Origin: Chlamydiota bacterium
GTDB taxonomy: Bacteria; Chlamydiota; Chlamydiia; Chlamydiales; VGMA01
Assembly: GCA_016866575.1 (NCBI GenBank)
Contig: VGMA01000019.1
Coordinates: 1 to 16,335 of the forward strand
DNA length: 16,335 bases
Direction: 5' to 3'
Shown here: positions 15,924-16,335 of the stretch, piece after piece
Numbering within the stretch: position 1 is the stretch's first letter
Layout of the letters: each line of letters begins with the position of its first letter
Translations under genes and position numbers: made by a program
The notes under the pieces: model-generated
What the model was told of the DNA's origin: nothing
Seen by the model: the letters and a program-made list of their open reading frames with translations, nothing else
Databases searched by the model: none

Positions 15924-16335
15924 ATGTTAGATCTAAAAATGATAGGACCCGCGATCTGTTTGGGACTTGGTTGTATTGGTAGCGCTATCGGATGTGGTAT
16001 TGCAGGGATGGCTTCACATGGTGTTATGTCTCGAGTAGAGGAAGGTCACGGAAAATTCATCGGAATTTCTGCGGTACCCTCTTCTCAAATGATCTATTCT
16101 TTCGTTCTTATGCTTTTGATGAAAAATGCTATCGTAGCGGGTTCACTCAGTGAGTATTCCGGTATTGCGATGGGAATTTTCTCCGGTGGAGCGATCATGG
16201 TTGCGGCTATCTATCAAGGGATGTGCGGTGCTACAGCAATCCAAGCAACAGCAAAACAGCCATCTTTATTTGGTAAATGCTTCGCAGCTCTTGGAATTGT
16301 AGAATCATTTGCACTTTTTGCTTTCGTTTTTGCTC
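15924..16335 (+). CDS. atpK: V-type ATP synthase subunit K (rotor ring proteolipid), 3' end outside window
   Basis: Proteolipid of the ion-translocating ring. 137 residues are visible and the frame is still open at the right edge; a two-hairpin protein usually has about 140-160. The layout is four membrane helices: about 7-30, 46-67, 80-107 and 117-137. The ion-carrying carboxylate is E127 in GIVESFALFAFV. The first hairpin has Q55 at the matching place (AVPSSQMIYSF), so there is one carboxylate per four helices, as in Enterococcus NtpK. S54, Q55, Y58 and Q98 (IYQGMCGATAIQ) align by recall with the Na+ ligands T64, Q65, Y68 and Q110 of NtpK, suggesting Na+ binding. Start at 15924 is set by AGGAGA and by the one-base gap after atpI. 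Confidence 0.95.
   Translation, partial: MLDLKMIGPAICLGLGCIGSAIGCGIAGMASHGVMSRVEEGHGKFIGISAVPSSQMIYSFVLMLLMKNAIVAGSLSEYSGIAMGIFSGGAIMVAAIYQGMCGATAIQATAKQPSLFGKCFAALGIVESFALFAFVFA

Noticed and set aside
1..16335. tRNA, rRNA, CRISPR arrays, insertion sequences or attachment sites
   Set aside because: Intergenic spaces are all under 200 bases and contain only the terminators and weak control elements listed; no direct repeats, transposase-like frames or tRNA-like folds were seen by eye.

Overview
The window looks like chromosomal DNA of a member of the Chlamydiae, most likely an environmental or amoeba-associated lineage rather than Chlamydia itself. The basis is gene content and order: rpoB, rpoC, transaldolase, small hypothetical genes, then a V-type ATPase cluster in the order E, DUF2764-like, A, B, D, I, K. 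From memory this matches the chlamydial neighbourhood of rpoBC, tal and atpE-CT309-A-B-D-I-K. No similarity search was run, so the genus is left open. Base composition looks moderately AT-rich and even, and I see no mobile-element signature.

Layout. Positions 1-2296 hold the C-terminal about 60% of RNA polymerase beta (rpoB, cut by the left edge). It is followed without a spacer by complete rpoC (2297-6496) and a very clear intrinsic terminator (6507-6534). An isolated gene (6677-6994), with its own Shine-Dalgarno sequence and its own terminator, encodes a 105-residue protein with 12 cysteines that reads as two tandem six-cysteine modules. Next comes a minus-strand group, in transcription order: a small membrane protein (8809-8552), a second small secreted or membrane protein with an acidic middle (8500-8123), and transaldolase (8069-7086). 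From 8926 to the right edge runs a tightly packed plus-strand V-type ATPase operon, with start/stop overlaps of 4 or 17 bases or gaps of 1-3 bases, ending inside atpK.

How the genes work together. rpoB and rpoC give the two large subunits of the transcription core enzyme. tal is a step of the non-oxidative pentose phosphate pathway. The V-type cluster encodes the catalytic head (A, B), central stalk (D), peripheral stalk (E), membrane stator (I) and rotor ring (K). A DUF2764-like protein sits where other V-type operons carry subunit C, and F, G and C genes are not seen in this window. The K subunit keeps polar residues that align, by recall, with the Na+ site of Enterococcus hirae NtpK, so sodium coupling is plausible.

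The least explained parts are the twelve-cysteine protein and the two small membrane proteins between tal and atpE. The rest is recognisable core machinery.
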